From Cucumis sativus (Eukaryota > Streptophyta > Magnoliopsida > Cucurbitales > Cucurbitaceae), in the NCBI RefSeq assembly GCF_000004075.3, contig NC_026661.2:1612001-1676000 (forward strand): 64,000 nucleotides of DNA, read 5' to 3'. Shown here piece after piece: positions 42,560 to 56,574 of the stretch. The position numbers and the translations under genes were made by a program. Numbering within the stretch: the stretch's first letter is position 1; every line of letters begins with the position of its first letter. The notes under the pieces were generated by a model, which saw only the letters and a program-made list of their open reading frames with translations, searched no databases and had not been told where the DNA came from.

Positions 42560-43282
42560 GTAAGTCATCAACAGACAATTCTTCTACGATGTTGTATATG
42601 ATGAAAATTCCAATCACATTTTTAAAGTCAATTTATATATGAATAGAGTTTTTGATGTTCTTGGTTATTGTAATATTTACTCAAGGGGGAGAACTTAAAA
42701 TAAATATTTATAATAGCAAAATTTTGGATTTCTTTGAAATTTTGCTATATGTATATGTATTATGTAGTGAATAACTACAATTAATAGTTTTATAGTTTAT
42801 AAATAACAGTTTAAATTAGAATCCAATTTTTTGAGTTACCCATATGAAATAAATCTGCTACCATTTTTCTTCCAACAACTACATAGATTTTGTGCGTTAT
42901 GTTTCCTGAATGAAAATTTTGAAAATTAATCCCATTGGTTTTCTAGTTGTTTCTTCATGTATTATCCCCTTCTTTAGAAACAAGAAGCATAAGCTATTTT
43001 TGTAGTAGCATGAATCTTCAATTTTTCTGTACATTTGGGATGTTAAAGAAACCCTTATGAATTAATTCATAAGTAATTGGTGATATGAAATGAACCCATG
43101 ACCTCGTGGCCATTAAGGTGACCACCATTTTTCTAGACCGTTTTAAAGTAAATTCTTTCAGTGTATCAAATGTTTTGAATCATGGACTTGAATGACAGTT
43201 GTAGCTTTCCTTTCACGAATAGCTTCTCATGCATTTCTATTTAATAAACTATGTGGCCATGATGTTTACAATTTTTGTGTTA

Positions 43283-43629
43283 GAATGGAGAATATGAAGA
43301 TGCAGCAGCCTGTTTATCATGAAGAGGGATCAAAGGAGCTACGAAAAAATTGTGAAAGTTTTGAGGCTAAGATTTTTGCTAAGGTTACCAGTATGGTATG
43401 TCTTGCTCACTTTCTTTATAGTTTAAATCAAGAATTGTACGAATAAACATATTCTCATTTATGTTTAGCCCATATGCTTATAAAAATAAGATTCTAATAT
43501 CATTTGGTGATGTATTTTTTCTCTCTCCTTTTTTGTCGGGTTGTTCTTTCATTTCTTTTTCTTTCCTGATTTCAGTCAGATTACCTAAGGAAAATATCTC
43601 TGAAGTTTTTCCCATCCTCACTATTATAA
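43283..43629 (+). pseudogene. Decayed MED15-type KIX-domain gene, copy 2
   Basis: Exon-like 43283-43395 encodes EEGSKELRKNCESFEAKIFA, clearly the middle helix of a MED15-type KIX domain (EGLNELRKIAQRFEEKIYTA). It ends at a GTATG donor, exactly where MED15 genes are split. After a TTTCAG acceptor, 43576-43629 encodes SDYLRKISLKFFPSSLL and then a stop, so the domain ends early compared with SDYLRKISLKMLTMETK. The N-terminal helix is not present directly upstream. It is a truncated KIX gene, although a tiny KIX-only protein cannot be excluded. Confidence 0.65.
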
Positions 43630-43784
43630 GCCTCTGGATTTTGGTAAGTCATCAACAGACAGTTGTTGCACGATGTAGTACATGATCGAAATTGCACTAA
43701 CGTAACATTTTTTAAGCTTATTGGTGAATGACTACTGACTAGAGCTTTTGATTTCACTATTTTGAATATTGTAATAACAATTGA

Positions 43785-43895
43785 AGGTGGAAAACCAGGA
43801 ACTGTGACTGGGGATTCTTTGTCTCGATTTGACCGACAAAAATATCGCGATTTCATGTATGATTTCTCACCTTCTTCTTGCATCATTGTAATGGT
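43785..43895 (+). pseudogene. MED15-type N-terminal fragment, copy 3
   Basis: The plus strand reads GGKPGTVTGDS, a degraded middle and DFSPSSC, which parallels both the copy-1 segment at 42035-42135 and the beginning of MED15 (GEPxxxTGDWRxQL ... LPxSG). It shows base-level similarity with copy 1 (shared ATGTATGATTTCT). No downstream KIX helix follows before the next repeat. It is a leftover of a third tandem copy. Confidence 0.45.
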
Positions 43896-44061
43896 CATTG
43901 TAATGGCTCACATTTTCAGATATAGTTAAGTTTCGTCAAATGAAGCTTAGTCTTGAATTTTATCGTGGTTACTTAATTTGGATTAAGTTTGAGTTGATGG
44001 AATTGGGGATTTGAATGGGTGAAAATTCGATTTTTTGTCTCGTTTGCCCTTTCTCCTTCAC

Positions 44062-44237
44062 GAGCCTCCCTCATTTTTTCTAGTATTAAATTTACTTCTT
44101 CACCACCGATTTAAAACTCATAGATGAGGGGAGTGTTAGATATTATATTGAGCCTCCCTCATTTTTTCTAGTATTAAATTTACTTCTTCACCACCGATTT
44201 AAAACTCATAGATGAGGGGAGTGTTAGATATTATATT
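44062..44237. repeat. Exact 88-bp tandem duplication
   Basis: Two copies of an 88-base unit, starting GAGCCTCCCTCATTTTTTC and ending GATATTATATT, lie head to tail at 44062 and 44150. I found no difference between them by eye. The unit includes a purine run followed by TGTTAGA, like a polypurine-LTR junction, so it may derive from the end of an LTR element. Confidence 0.9.
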
Positions 44238-44929
44238 AAATTTATCTTTAGACCTTTTAAATTTTGGTCAATTGATGATTTAGGATGTTCTAGATTCAAA
44301 TCCATCCAATTTTATAGACTCCAACAATAATGTACACGGGAAAGGGGAAATCATTGACTACACGGGGAAGGGGATTATATTCTCTATCCTCACCCATCTT
44401 ATTTAGTTTTTTTGAATAAAAAAGATATCTTTTTTAAAAGTAATGTAAAATTTAAAACATATTTAAAAAATAGGTTGTTGCAAAACTATTATTTAGGTGA
44501 AGTGTGTACCCGACTTCCATGAATTGAACTTTACCTCAAATCACCTATTTTTTATATGCACTCACCAATACTAAGTAAAATTTTACTTTCCATAATTTTA
44601 TTTTATTTGAATAAAAGAAATGTATTGGAAAATGACTTATTTAGTTTGTAAAATGTTGAAAGTATTAAGAATTTGTTAAAAATTAAATTACTTAAATAAA
44701 AAACAAATGGGGATTTTTTTCTTGGGAAATTTGATCCCCTTGAATTCCTTGTGGGGGAATCTTCGCCCTACCTCCGTAGAAATTTTTTGCCACGGATGGT
44801 ATTGGTAGAACTCGTCTCTCTTTTTCATTCTCTTTCTCTAAATTTTGATTGTCCCTCTCATTCTTCCTCGCTCTCTTCCTCATAATTGTGTGTGATTGTC
44901 CACCCCAACTCTATTGTTGTCTTTGTGCT

Positions 44930-45260
44930 GAGCAGATAACAAATTATGATTGGTGTTTTTCTTTTAGGCTTTACATGAAGCCTCTATACATTCGATATGG
45001 TGGTTCATGGAACGACAACAAACAATGCTATACTGGAGGTCAATTGAAAGGTATCTTAGTGCCGATCACAATAAACTATAATGAATTGAGAGATCGCATG
45101 AATATGAACTTACAAAAGTTAGTTCCTCAGAGTTCAACATTATAATATGGGTGAAATATAAGTTGGACCTTGATTCTCCTCCGATGTATATAATGGATGA
45201 CTGATGTTCAATTTCTGGTCCGGGAAGTTAAATTTAAAAAACCTTTGATATTCTTAAGTC
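44930..45260 (+). mobile_element. MULE transposase N-terminal remnant
   Basis: After an intron-like TTTTAG, the plus strand reads YIRYGGSWNDNKQCYTGG, then GILVPITINYNEL, and further on, after frame breaks, LDSPPMYIMDD and VQFLVREVKFKKP. This order (a [I/V]RYGGxWxDN block, a GILVP block, a PPMxIxxDxDVxF block) matches the N-terminal region of plant Mutator-like (MULE) transposases as I remember it. The catalytic core and terminal inverted repeats were not found. It is a dead DNA-transposon fragment. Confidence 0.6.
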
Positions 45261-45403
45261 TTGAAAAAATCCAACAACAAACAACGACCTCTGAAGACAA
45301 CAATGAGAGACGGCAACAAGCATGTAAAGTGGAGGGTGTTCTTCCTACTAGTGATGGAAATGAAAATGAAACTGGTATTTTTTCATGGGTGGCCTCGATG
45401 AGA

Positions 45404-45430
45404 AACGCCAACGCCAACGCCAACGCCAAC
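45404..45430. repeat. (AACGCC)n microsatellite
   Basis: Four and a half copies of the hexamer AACGCC sit in a frame downstream of the MULE remnant, encoding alternating Asn-Ala. Confidence 0.85.
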
Positions 45431-45699
45431 TCACAGTCAAAAAGGAGGTTGTAGTGATTAGTGTTCGGAACGAGAGCAATGTAGGTAGGTTGCATAAGCG
45501 AGTGATTATTCTTCATCAAACTCTCTTGGACAGTTGCATAAAAAGTTTGATAATTTTATGTGGAACAATAATGGTGCAAAGCATATGATTGTTTGGTTGA
45601 TATGAAAGATTTGAGAGCTGCAGAAGATGTTGATAATGTTATTAGGGATGTGAGGATCAAGAGGAGAGGAAAGGAAGGATAGTCTATTTGAGAAATAAA

Positions 45700-48590
45700 T
45701 GTTTCTAAATTAACAATTTTTGTTTTTGTTTTTAAAATTCAATAATTGAGGTTGAATTTTTGGTAGAAAGGCATTATTCCTGATGACTATTTAATTCCTT
45801 TTTTTTTCATAGTAATTGTGCTAAATTAATATATTTATATCTTATTTTGATATTGAAATTATATTTTCGAGTATTTTTTAAAATTTTACAAAAAATAAAT
45901 TTTGTTTTACTAAGCCATTAGTTTAGGTTCACATTTACATAATAATATAGTTAAGTTGGATTTGAGAAAAATAATATTATAGATAAAATTTTTAGCATAT
46001 TAAAAACGATTATATCATACTTATTGGTCTTGCATCAAAACTTTATGTATTTAATGCATTATATATATGCATGTTTTTTCATAAAATAAGAGAATATTGG
46101 GCACGGAAAAATATAAAGAAAAAGATCTGAAATGATTATTAAACAAATTTATGTTTTTATTTCTTTTTTCTTCCTTTTTTTTTTGAAAAACAAAGAACAA
46201 AGTTACTTACAAAAACATATTATTATCAATCCAATCATATTACTTAGTTCTTAATTGTTCTTATCTTTGGTCCTTTAACATTGGTTGTTTAAAGATGAAT
46301 GTTTCATTTGTTTCCCGTTTTCATTGTTTTGAACTTCTTTCATGTGCCAACGTTGTATATCATATACTTGTGGAAAAGAGGGGTTTGAAATCACATACCA
46401 AACGAGAGAGGAAGATAACATTGCATTTTTTAGAAGCATAGCTTATGGGAAGAAATGAGAAACCATCGAATAATGTGATAATTTGGGAAGAGGATTTCGA
46501 ACAAATCCAACCATTTTTTCAAAGTATTTTTGTAACATCAATCATATGGGACTCTCGAATTAAAATAAACAAGAAGAATTTGTCGCACATCAAAATTTGA
46601 TTGGACAATTTAGTGGAAAACACCTAAATATTTTTCTTTAAAGAATTTTTTGGACACAAAGTTAGAGTTGAGAAACCTTAGTAATGTTTTAAAGCTTCCA
46701 ATGTTAAGCAACAATAAGTAGATACAAACTCCAAGAAATTTATGCATCAAACTTTTGACTCTTAAGACACAAAAGTTTACTTATAATTTTTTCTCTTTTA
46801 AGTTCGGAAAAATATAAACTTGTGTTATTCGAACATATACTAATTAGCAAAGCAAGTTTATTGACTTGTACTTACTCTTTCGGAGTTTGAGGTTTAATAC
46901 CTCATATAATTATTGTACTAAAAAGCATATAAAGATACTTAATTTCTAAATTGAACGGAGCTCGAAGTAGACATATACAAAGTTGATGACAACAAGAAGA
47001 TAGATCTACTATGACCTCAAAGTAAGAAGTTTTAATTTAATGGCTCTTTAATGAATGGAAAAGAAATTGTACTATGTGTTAATAGTTAAAAATACCATTC
47101 TTTGTTTCACTATTTATTGTTTTGGTATGTTTTAAAGAGAGATTTGGATTGTGAAGTTTAGAGTGAAATTTCTTGTGATTTTTTGTTTTAACTTAAATTT
47201 TTAGTTTTATTTTGTTCGCTGAGTTTGGTATAAATTAAACATTAAAAATTAAAAAAAAATGAGAGTATTACGAAAAAAACGATATATATAATTGTTTTAA
47301 ATTGAATCTTTTCGAAACTTCAAATTAATTGAATACCATATGCTTGTATAGGATTAGATTTTTTACCTTTTTTTAAATTTCTACATTAACTTGTCATGAG
47401 AAATTAACGGTTTATGCTCATTTTGAACTTTTTTTTAAGTTAAAATGTATTGTTTTGAAAACTTTTGAAACTTCAAAGGTATTCTTTAAACGACACTTCA
47501 ACATTTTCCATTCAACATTAACGACAATAATATTTTTTTTGAAAATTTAAGAGTATATTTTAAACTTTTGAAACTTTAAAATATTTATGACAGTTATAAA
47601 ATTGAAGAACATTTACTTTATAATTTAGCCATTTATTTATTTTGCAAACTTTTTATTAGGCACTCATGCTTATTTATCGTTTTCATGTAAACGACCCAAT
47701 TATATAAGATTTGTAATGGTAAATCGTTGATCATCCTAACAAAACTGTCCTAAAAGTATGTTTCGAAAACCTAGAGTAAGCACAACAATTGTGGAGATGG
47801 GTGATATAAAATTAGGTTTGTCAACCCAACCATTAATCAATAGATAAAAATACTACCATTCCAAAAATCGATTGTTGCAAAAGAAAAATTGCATCAAATG
47901 ACAAAAACATTTAGAAAAAAACCGTTCATAATACCTATTTTTTGCATATTGCGAATATGGCAAAAAGAGCTATCAAAAGGTAAATATAGAGTTATCGACT
48001 TTTAAATTTTCTACTTTTACAATTTAAAATATGTAATGATATTGATCCTATTATCATAATTTTTTTTGTTATTTTTACAAAGATCTCATTGAAAAAATAT
48101 ATATATATATTCCATAAAAGTATATATAATACCAAAGGTAAGTTCACTGCACCAATACAATACAACTTAATCCCCAACTAAATACAATTAAACACACTTA
48201 ACTTGTAAGTCAAACATCTAAATCAAAATATATGTATGAAAAAAAACAATTTTAAAGATTTGCAAAGAGATTTTTTTTTTTTTCAAATACAAAAGTGAAA
48301 GTTGAGTTATGAAATGTTATCGAACTCAACCGAGATTGCAAATCAAATTCAAAATTTCATTTTTATTTAAGATAAGCTTGCTTAAATTTACCACATGAGC
48401 GTGAACCTGTCAGCCATTTACCTAATGTTAAAGTAGTAGTAATAATAATAATATTAAACTTAAGAGTCTTAACTTAGTGAAAAAGATTGCAAAAAAGAAG
48501 CAATCTTAAAGACACAGTATTAACAAAAGAATATTGAAATGGAATGAACTGCTTCACTTTAAAGTAAACCCCACAGAATCTACCAAACAA
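45700..48590. other. AT-rich spacer upstream of the cysteine peptidase
   Basis: No gene supported. AT-rich sequence with short chance frames and poly-T runs. The last few hundred bases form the peptidase promoter. Confidence 0.5.
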
Positions 48591-48596
48591 ACATTT

Positions 48597-48603
48597 TATA
48601 TAA
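48597..48603 (+). promoter_or_regulatory. TATA box of the cysteine peptidase gene
   Basis: TATATAA lies 65 bases before the ATG at 48662, predicting a start site near 48630 and a leader of about 30 bases. Forty bases further upstream (48557-48567) CTTTAAAGTAA differs by one base from the tracheary element motif CTTNAAAGCNA known from XCP1-type promoters. Confidence 0.55.
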
Positions 48604-48661
48604 GAACTCCCCCCTAACCCCTTTCTACTCATTCCACCAATTTCTTTTCTTTCCTTCAAAA

Positions 48662-50016
<1,355 letters not shown>

Positions 50017-50572
50017 TCCAATGAAGTTAGCCCTCTAGTCTCTATGACTGTCATATTCTTTTTTTCTTCCCACCAATTTCCTTTCAAATCGATATGAAAG
50101 GTAACTTTTTATTACCTTTTACAATAAAAGGACCAAATTTGTAATGGTTTGACATGAAATAAATTGCTACTCCTTTAAGAATATTGCATCATATTACCAG
50201 AAATGTTTTTCTTTTCCTAAAAGGAACCCTTCCCAAGTGGCCAAAAGAATGACAACACTAAATGGAGAAAGGGTAGCATAACGACAAAAAGAAAGAACAA
50301 AAATTCCAGGTTTCTCATAATAGAAAATAAAGGGAAATTACTCACTGCAGTACGCAACAATTCTCCAGAATGTTTTTATTATTATTATTTTCCTAATTTC
50401 TAATATATAAAAATACATCTTAATCACGGAATGGAAACTCCTACTCAAGTTCATTCACATAAATAAAGCAAGGTATTTTTAAAGCAACAGACGGAGCCTA
50501 AATAATCCTACGATTATCAAATAGTTAACGATATTAAAAAAAAAATGAGGTCAAAGGTACCAAAGGATGACA

Positions 50573-53500
50573 TCAACTAGAAACTTCGTTGTACTTGAAG
50601 ACACAATCGTAGAGTCTTCCTCCAAGAAACTCTGCAACCTCCATATGCTTTACCTGTAAATCCAGAAAAATCACTTGTGAATTAGCAAATCTCTTGACTG
50701 CTTAGGCTACTTTTGAGAAAACAACATGCATGATCACAAGAGTGAAATCATTACCATGCCAATCTTTAGCGAATCACACTTAAATTGAGCATAAAGATTT
50801 GTTTCAATTCCACGACCCTGCAAAAATTGAACAGCTCATCAGTCATCAGTCAGCTTCCATTGAAATTGTTTCTCCATTGACAAATCAGACATCAGTTACT
50901 CTTAGAAGTTAGGACCCTTTAGAAATGTTTCTATGATTTTAATAATTTTAGGATGACTATTAAAAAAAGTAGGTTAAATTATACAAAATAATCCTAAAGT
51001 TCAGTATTTATTTCAATTATGATCCTAAACTTTGAAAGTTTCCATTTTACCCTGTACTCCAAAAAGCTTTGAAGTATTTCTAAATAACACCTTCAAATAT
51101 TGTCAAATGAGTTTCGAACTACAAATGAATAAAAACTATGCAGCGCAAAAACTAAATTTGCTTCAACATTAATAAGATAAACCTTCAGATTTGCTCCAAC
51201 ACAATAAATTTACTTCATATTTAATTTTAGTAGCACGATGAAATGATAAGAACTCACCATTCCCTCAAGGACAACTAGATCCGCATCAGCTGCCAGGTAG
51301 CTAAGCTCCTGGGATACTCGAATAAGGTCAATGACCTTCAAGGAGACAAAAACAAAAATTACTTACCATAACTAACGAGAACGATATAAAAAACCTACCG
51401 AACCATTAAACAAATTTAAACATATATATTTGCATGACTTACGGGCAAATCATTGCCAGAATTAGCAACTAAAAGTTTGGAAGTATCAACCCCCATAAGT
51501 TGTCCATGGTCATCCTTCAGCTGATAAGTTGCACAATGTTAAATTAGAAGATAAAAACATTGAATTCATAATACTAAAAAATATTACTCTCAACTACCTT
51601 TGATAAAATTTCAATTAGTTCATTATAAGTTACATCATTAATTGAGGGCAAGTCATTGGCCGCTAAGACAACCTGCAGATGGCGGAAACATGTAAATTAT
51701 ACTCAACATGACAACGTATAAAACATGGTAATTACAAGAGGCAACTTATTCTCTGGAAAAGTACCCAATTGGATTTGAAAACTTTATGGTACCATTTAAG
51801 AAAAAGATATCATAGACACTTATAGAAGTTTCTGTAGATTCAGGCATAGAATGATTCATACAGTAGGGGTTTATCCTTGAGGAAGTAAAAGTATAAATGT
51901 TAACTGCCAAGTAAACTAAAATGACAACAAGTCCGATTCACAGACTTGATCACTTGTGTCAGGATGAAATAATGTTTTAAAAGTAACCTACATTGAGCAA
52001 TATTCACTAAATAAAAAGATCACATAAGGAAGAAGAAAGGACACCTATAGTTTACTAGTGTTAAGAAACGATAAAACACGCCAAGTTGGGGAAAGGTAAG
52101 AGTTTGGATGTCTGCTTATAATCTGGCCAGTACAGGTATTTCCATGATGAATCTAAAAGTTCTTGAGTTCAAATATTATTTTCCTTTGCACAGAGTTTAG
52201 TCAGTAAAAAGACAATCTGTAACTCCTTGACATAAGAATCAAATGAATACTTCGACAGAGTAAATATGCAAGGTACAACTATAGATAGCAAAATACAATT
52301 TTCTCTTCTTTGTCTCTCATATAACATCTCAATCAATTTCAACTAAAAAAGAAGCATGAAGTTTAATTTGATATAAAAAATCAGAATTCAAGAGTAAATT
52401 TTGGAGTTTTCAAATGAAATGTTGTGTAAGATGCAGAAACCACATCTACCGCTAAACCTGAGTTCCGCGTCGGAGTAACTCTCTAGCGAATGGCAAAATG
52501 CCCAAAATAATATCTGCACCGGAGTTATCAACAAATATTACAGCCTGTCATAATGTAAAAAAGCCTCTGTCATACTTTAGATTCAACAAATAACTGAGTT
52601 AAGGTAAGTCCAGGTACGAACTTTCATGTGAAAAAATAGAACATATGAAGTAAATCAAATTTTGAACTAACCTTCTTCCATGACTTTTTACTCCATTTGA
52701 GTTTGAACGTGTCCAAATCATCAATTACCCAAGGACGAGGTACAAGATTTTGACAACTCGCTAAGAAAGACATACCATCCTTTGAGAAAACTTCAGCTAG
52801 CTTCAAAACATGAACTAATTTCACTTCAAACTAATGTTCAAGATGTCTTCAAGTAATTACAATCAGCTATATGTATTAGGGAAAATAAATACGAGCAATC
52901 AATAATCGATATGAATCACATTTCATGATGAAAGGTTGACTCACCTGAGCTGAACCAAGATCAAAAATGTTCCCAGCAAATATTCCTCTAACCAGATTCT
53001 CCAAACGCTTACCATCGTCTTCAATGGCATCATTGAGACGAATAACTTCAGCAAATAAGGTTATAGCCTTTGCATTCTCTTCATCCTATTAGCCAGGAAC
53101 CAAGACAAAAAAATGTCAGGACAATGTAATTGTGGTTGATGTCATACAATATGAGACTTTACCGCCATGGAACGGCTTTAATCTCTCTTTCAATATCCAA
53201 AATCCCTGGATATCGACGTTGGAGATAAAATGGTGACTATCACCTAGCTTTATAATGTTTAGAAATTAGCAGCTTGTGTGACAATTGACATCATTAATAT
53301 CCCTGGTTGCATGACCCCAGGGAGATTATAATTGTAGCAAGTATCTTTAAATCCATATCCAACCTAATCATAGGTAATTCATGCTAGTCTACACTCTCAA
53401 AGAGTTAAGTTGATTTATATCAGTTCCAATAATCCTTATTGCCCTTTAAAACATTACAATTCCCAATTCCCTCCACTTTGGGCTACAACATTCTTCTTTT

Positions 53501-54697
53501 TGGAAGGAAAATATTTAATAGAAGAAAAATATATACTTGCCTTCACTCTCTTGAATATATCTCTGAATCCCAATTCCCTAAGTATTTGCTCCCGAAGTCT
53601 ACACAGAAGCTACAATTTTTAACAATAAGTCAATCCATGAAGATTAAATGGCGTAAGCCAAACATAGTTTTATTTATTTAAAAATGCTAAAATTGGCTTA
53701 CAATGCAATCGGGTGGTCCTCCATGACTTTCAGGATCTTTCTTCAAGTCATCAAGTATTTGAGCATACCTTCAAAAAATTATACAAAAGCATAGAATGAG
53801 GCCCATAACATTTGTTTATAGGATTAGTGTGTTCTGTAGGTGCAGCAAGGCTAATCACAAGCTGGCAAGCTAATCTGATCCAGCAGAAGCGATATTGGTC
53901 CTTTTAAATCAATAACAGTTTTCCTAAACACAGCAGCTATACTTGATTTAATGTGTGGTTATGATCCTAACTAGAAAGAAGCAAATCAATTTTTTAAAGA
54001 AGGAGACATGATGTAACAACATTCAAAGAAATTTCACCTCTGGGCAAATTTTTCAGCTTTTGCTTCAGCATCTGGGACTGTGGGATCACTCGCCGCTCGT
54101 TCTCTAGAAATGTCAAACAATTATCAATAAGATTAGAAAAGTACTACCAAGGTCTAAGAAAGATCATAACCATCCAATTTTTCCTAAGCTTGACCGAAAC
54201 TTACAAACACAAAAACTCTATACTGTCAACGGAACAAGTTAACAAGAAAAACGAATGATGAACTCCATCCCTAAAAAACCAAAACTTTTTCCCCCAGAAA
54301 GGAAACCAATCTGAACTATCAACCAAACTGAGATCTCCCTATCAGCTAGCCCATTCAATAAAAACAATAGCAACCGCAACAAAAACCCAATAAATCAGAC
54401 GAAGTCCACGTCGCGACCTCTAAGAGAATGATCAATTCTTGACTTCCCCTTCCTCCGAGCAGCATGATACGCAATTATTGAAAAATAAAACAAAAAGAAA
54501 TTGAATAAATAGAGAAATCGGAAGTACTTGAAGGAAGGGATGACATTATAGAAGACGTCGATCCATGAGAGCTCAATGGGGGTGGGCTTGCGAGGATTAT
54601 CGGAAGAGAAACGGTAGGGGATGGTGCAGGCTCGGTAATGGGACTCAATCGGTGTGAGAAGCAGTGGAAATGGGACCAGCTCCGACGCGCTCTCCAT
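50573..54697 (-). CDS. DUF89 metal-dependent damage-control phosphatase (At2g17340-like)
   Basis: Member of the DUF89/ARMT1 family, which removes damaged phosphometabolites; the plant At2g17340-type enzyme is linked with 4'-phosphopantetheine and coenzyme A metabolism. Twelve exons: 54528-54697, 54038-54103, 53702-53768, 53541-53609, 52945-53085, 52672-52800, 52458-52544, 51598-51672, 51443-51520, 51258-51335, 50755-50817 and 50573-50653. They give 367 residues, the same length as I remember for Arabidopsis. Family landmarks are [14 protein letters not shown], the metal-site motif [15 protein letters not shown] (Asp, Asn and Asp), [38 protein letters not shown] and [13 protein letters not shown]. 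No targeting peptide is evident, so it is probably cytosolic. Intron 4 appears to have a GC donor (AAG|GCAAGT at 53540). All residues expected for metal binding are present, so the enzyme should be active. Confidence 0.95.
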
Positions 54698-54759
54698 TTC
54701 GGGCGACCTCCGATGTGATTGGACGACGGGGGGTTTTGGTAGCTTCCAGAGGTTGTCCG

Positions 54760-56560
54760 ATTGGAATGTACACGCTTCTCATGCAGAGCAATCGAAGCAG
54801 AGGAAAGAGGAAAATCGGACGATGCTGGAAGAGAGAAAGAGTTGGAAACGACGTGACGTTTTTATTTCTTCTTTTACTATTATTCTTATATTATTAAACT
54901 ATTATCATCAAAACCTCCTTTCAAAAATAATATTAATAAAATTTAATTAATAAATAAAAAGATTTTTTTGCAAAAATAACAAAAAAAAATTTATGAAAAA
55001 AATAGATGTTATAATGTAATTTTTTTAAATAAAATTATTGTAAAAACAAACGTGTCTATAAGAATAGCTTTTTCTTCATAGATATTAAATTATAAAATAT
55101 GCTACTTTAGTAAAAGTACTTCTACATTTTCAAAAGTACATGAACTTTTACAACTATTTCAAAGATACTTTTTCTACGTATATGAAAAGAAATTTAGATC
55201 ATTATTTTATTTTAGGTCGTCCATTTATCATTTTAAGTTTTGATTTTGATTTGGAATTAAAAAATTAATTCAAAAAATAGTGTTTAAAACATAATATGAA
55301 ACAATATTTCGGTAACTAACGCAAATTTTATATAAGTCTTACACTACATGAGCTATGGACGTTTATAGCCATAGTCTTCATGAATTTGATTTTATTACTT
55401 TGTTAATTTTATGTTTAGTAAACTTATCTACATTTTTCTTAGTTTTATAGTTAGTATTTAAAATCTTGATGATGTCAAAAATATTGGTGTCTCAATCTTA
55501 CGAAAAATATTGACACTAGAAATATCAATAAAATTTTGACATTGCTTGATAGATTCAAACAAGGATTTTAAATCGATAAATAAAAGAATTCGCTCCTCGG
55601 ATTATTTTTGTATGCTTCCTAGATTTCTTTTATGATATAATGAAAATCATCTTTTATATCGATGTCGAGCCCATGGTATGTAAAAATATTGATAGATCGA
55701 AAAGAATTTGAATACCTTGTTTGTACTTAGTAAAATACTTAGAAACAAAATTAGTTGCTAAAATGAGCATTGTAATACACCTCGACCTTTATGTAATGTT
55801 GATCTAGTATCGATCTTCAAAATTATGAACATGATTGTTTTAGTACAAGTACGAGAGGGTTAGGAGATCGAGCCATAGAAAAGATTATGTCAATTATCAA
55901 TGAGTTAAGTTCCCTTTGACAATTTAATAATATTGAAGTAACACGTAACCGTTACAATGGATAGGATATTGATGTTTTAATTAACCTAGTTTGACACAAA
56001 TTATTTTCTTAAATCATTAGTTGTTATGATCGTATTTAACACTGACATGTTAACATGAACATAACTCAATTAATTTAGGCACATACTTTTGATTAATAAA
56101 ACAAAGATACAGATATTCAAATCTCTAACCTATAACCTATGTATGTTATTAAACTAAACAAAATTTAAAAATAATAATAAAAAAACAAACTATTTACATT
56201 TTATAGAAAATTTCAATAAAATACAAAACTGATTTTTTTCAATCAAGTATATATTTTATTTATTTTGTTATATTTCACAATTTCCCAACAAAAAAAAGTA
56301 AACCTGGCAGACAAATTCACAGCTTCACAAAATATATTAAGACTAAAATGAATGTAAAATGATATTAATTTATCCTTTATAACATATAGCTGAATAGACA
56401 AAAATATCATCTATCACATCTCAATAGTTGACAATAATATAAAAGTTTAACATGGGTCAAAGAACATAACTCAATTGGTTAAGAGAAAAGAAATAGAATC
56501 CAAAAAAATTAAATAAATGAACCTATTTTTCAAATAATACTTTCATACATTCATCTTAGA
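54760..56560. other. AT-rich spacer
   Basis: Holds the promoter of the DUF89 gene at its left end and otherwise AT-rich sequence without a supported gene. A SINE-like copy lies at 56056-56140, and a lone SINE-like head (ATAACTCAATTGGTTAAG) at 56466-56483. Confidence 0.5.
56056..56140 (+). repeat. SINE-like copy
   Basis: ATAACTCAATTAATTTAGGCACA resembles the box-A head of the SINE at 24.0 kb, and AGATATTCAAATCTCTAACC, about 50 bases on, resembles box B. A tail is not clear. Confidence 0.35.
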
Positions 56561-56574
56561 AACAGTTTAAAGTA

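Noticed and set aside
45197-45519. Overlapping frames around the AACGCC microsatellite
   Set aside because: Explained by the decayed MULE sequence and a simple repeat; no independent protein similarity.
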